In this document: piece after piece, positions 14,190-14,194 of the stretch
How the letters are laid out: each line of letters opens with the position of its first letter
Numbering within the stretch: position 1 is the first letter of the stretch
DNA from: an uncultured Lachnospiraceae bacterium
Lineage (GTDB): Bacteria > Bacillota > Clostridia > Lachnospirales > Lachnospiraceae
NCBI GenBank assembly: GCA_947068385.1
Contig: CAMTBF010000029.1
Span: forward strand, 1 to 14,194
Reading direction: 5' to 3'
Length of the DNA: 14,194 nucleotides
The notes under the pieces: model-generated
What the model was told of the DNA's origin: nothing
Seen by the model: the letters and a program-made list of their open reading frames with translations, nothing else
Databases searched by the model: none
Program-made: the position numbers and the translations under genes

Positions 14190-14194
14190 TGTAT

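Noticed and set aside
1..14194. Mobile elements, CRISPR arrays, toxin-antitoxin or defence systems
   Set aside because: I looked for transposase motifs, terminal inverted repeats, regular direct repeats, tRNA-like folds and small paired genes and saw none.

Overview
The window reads as a chromosomal segment of a high-GC member of the Clostridia, most likely the Lachnospiraceae. Supporting signs are the DUF6465-type protein at the right end, a soluble multi-PAS hybrid histidine kinase, strong AAAGGAGG-type ribosome binding sites, sigma-A-like promoters, and G/C at most third codon positions. No mobile element, CRISPR array, tRNA or rRNA was seen. The assignment rests on remembered family features, not on a search.

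All ten genes lie on the + strand. Left edge (2-1531): the 3' end of an MBOAT-family O-acyltransferase, then a membrane-anchored SGNH/DltD-like protein, which together look like a cell-surface O-acylation pair. A good promoter (1535-1563) then starts a 1052-residue cytoplasmic hybrid sensor kinase with about five PAS-like modules (1608-4766). Next is an alpha-phosphohexomutase of the PgcA type (4909-6630). A small signal-anchored protein resembling the DUF3221/YobA fold (6753-7118) overlaps a family-2 glycosyltransferase that probably starts at a TTG codon (7102-8550). Glycerol kinase glpK (8624-10123) follows and ends in a clear intrinsic terminator. A new promoter then serves a class I/II PLP-dependent aminotransferase (10282-11469), followed by a patatin-like lipase (11528-12382) and undecaprenyl-diphosphatase uppP (12430-13314). 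After a 330-base gap with a near-consensus promoter and a hairpin-containing leader comes a Lys/Ala-rich DUF6465-type protein (13645-14130) with its own terminator.

Several products serve the envelope: O-acylation, glucose-1-phosphate supply, glycosyl transfer, lipid hydrolysis and recycling of the undecaprenyl carrier. They look like neighbouring small transcription units more than one dedicated pathway. I see no convincing new multi-gene system. The points most worth a second look are the histone-H1-like tail of the DUF6465 protein and its leader hairpin, the Cys-containing multi-PAS kinase, the glycosyltransferase with a worn second module, and a glycerol kinase that seems to lack the phosphorylatable activation-loop His of other Firmicutes.
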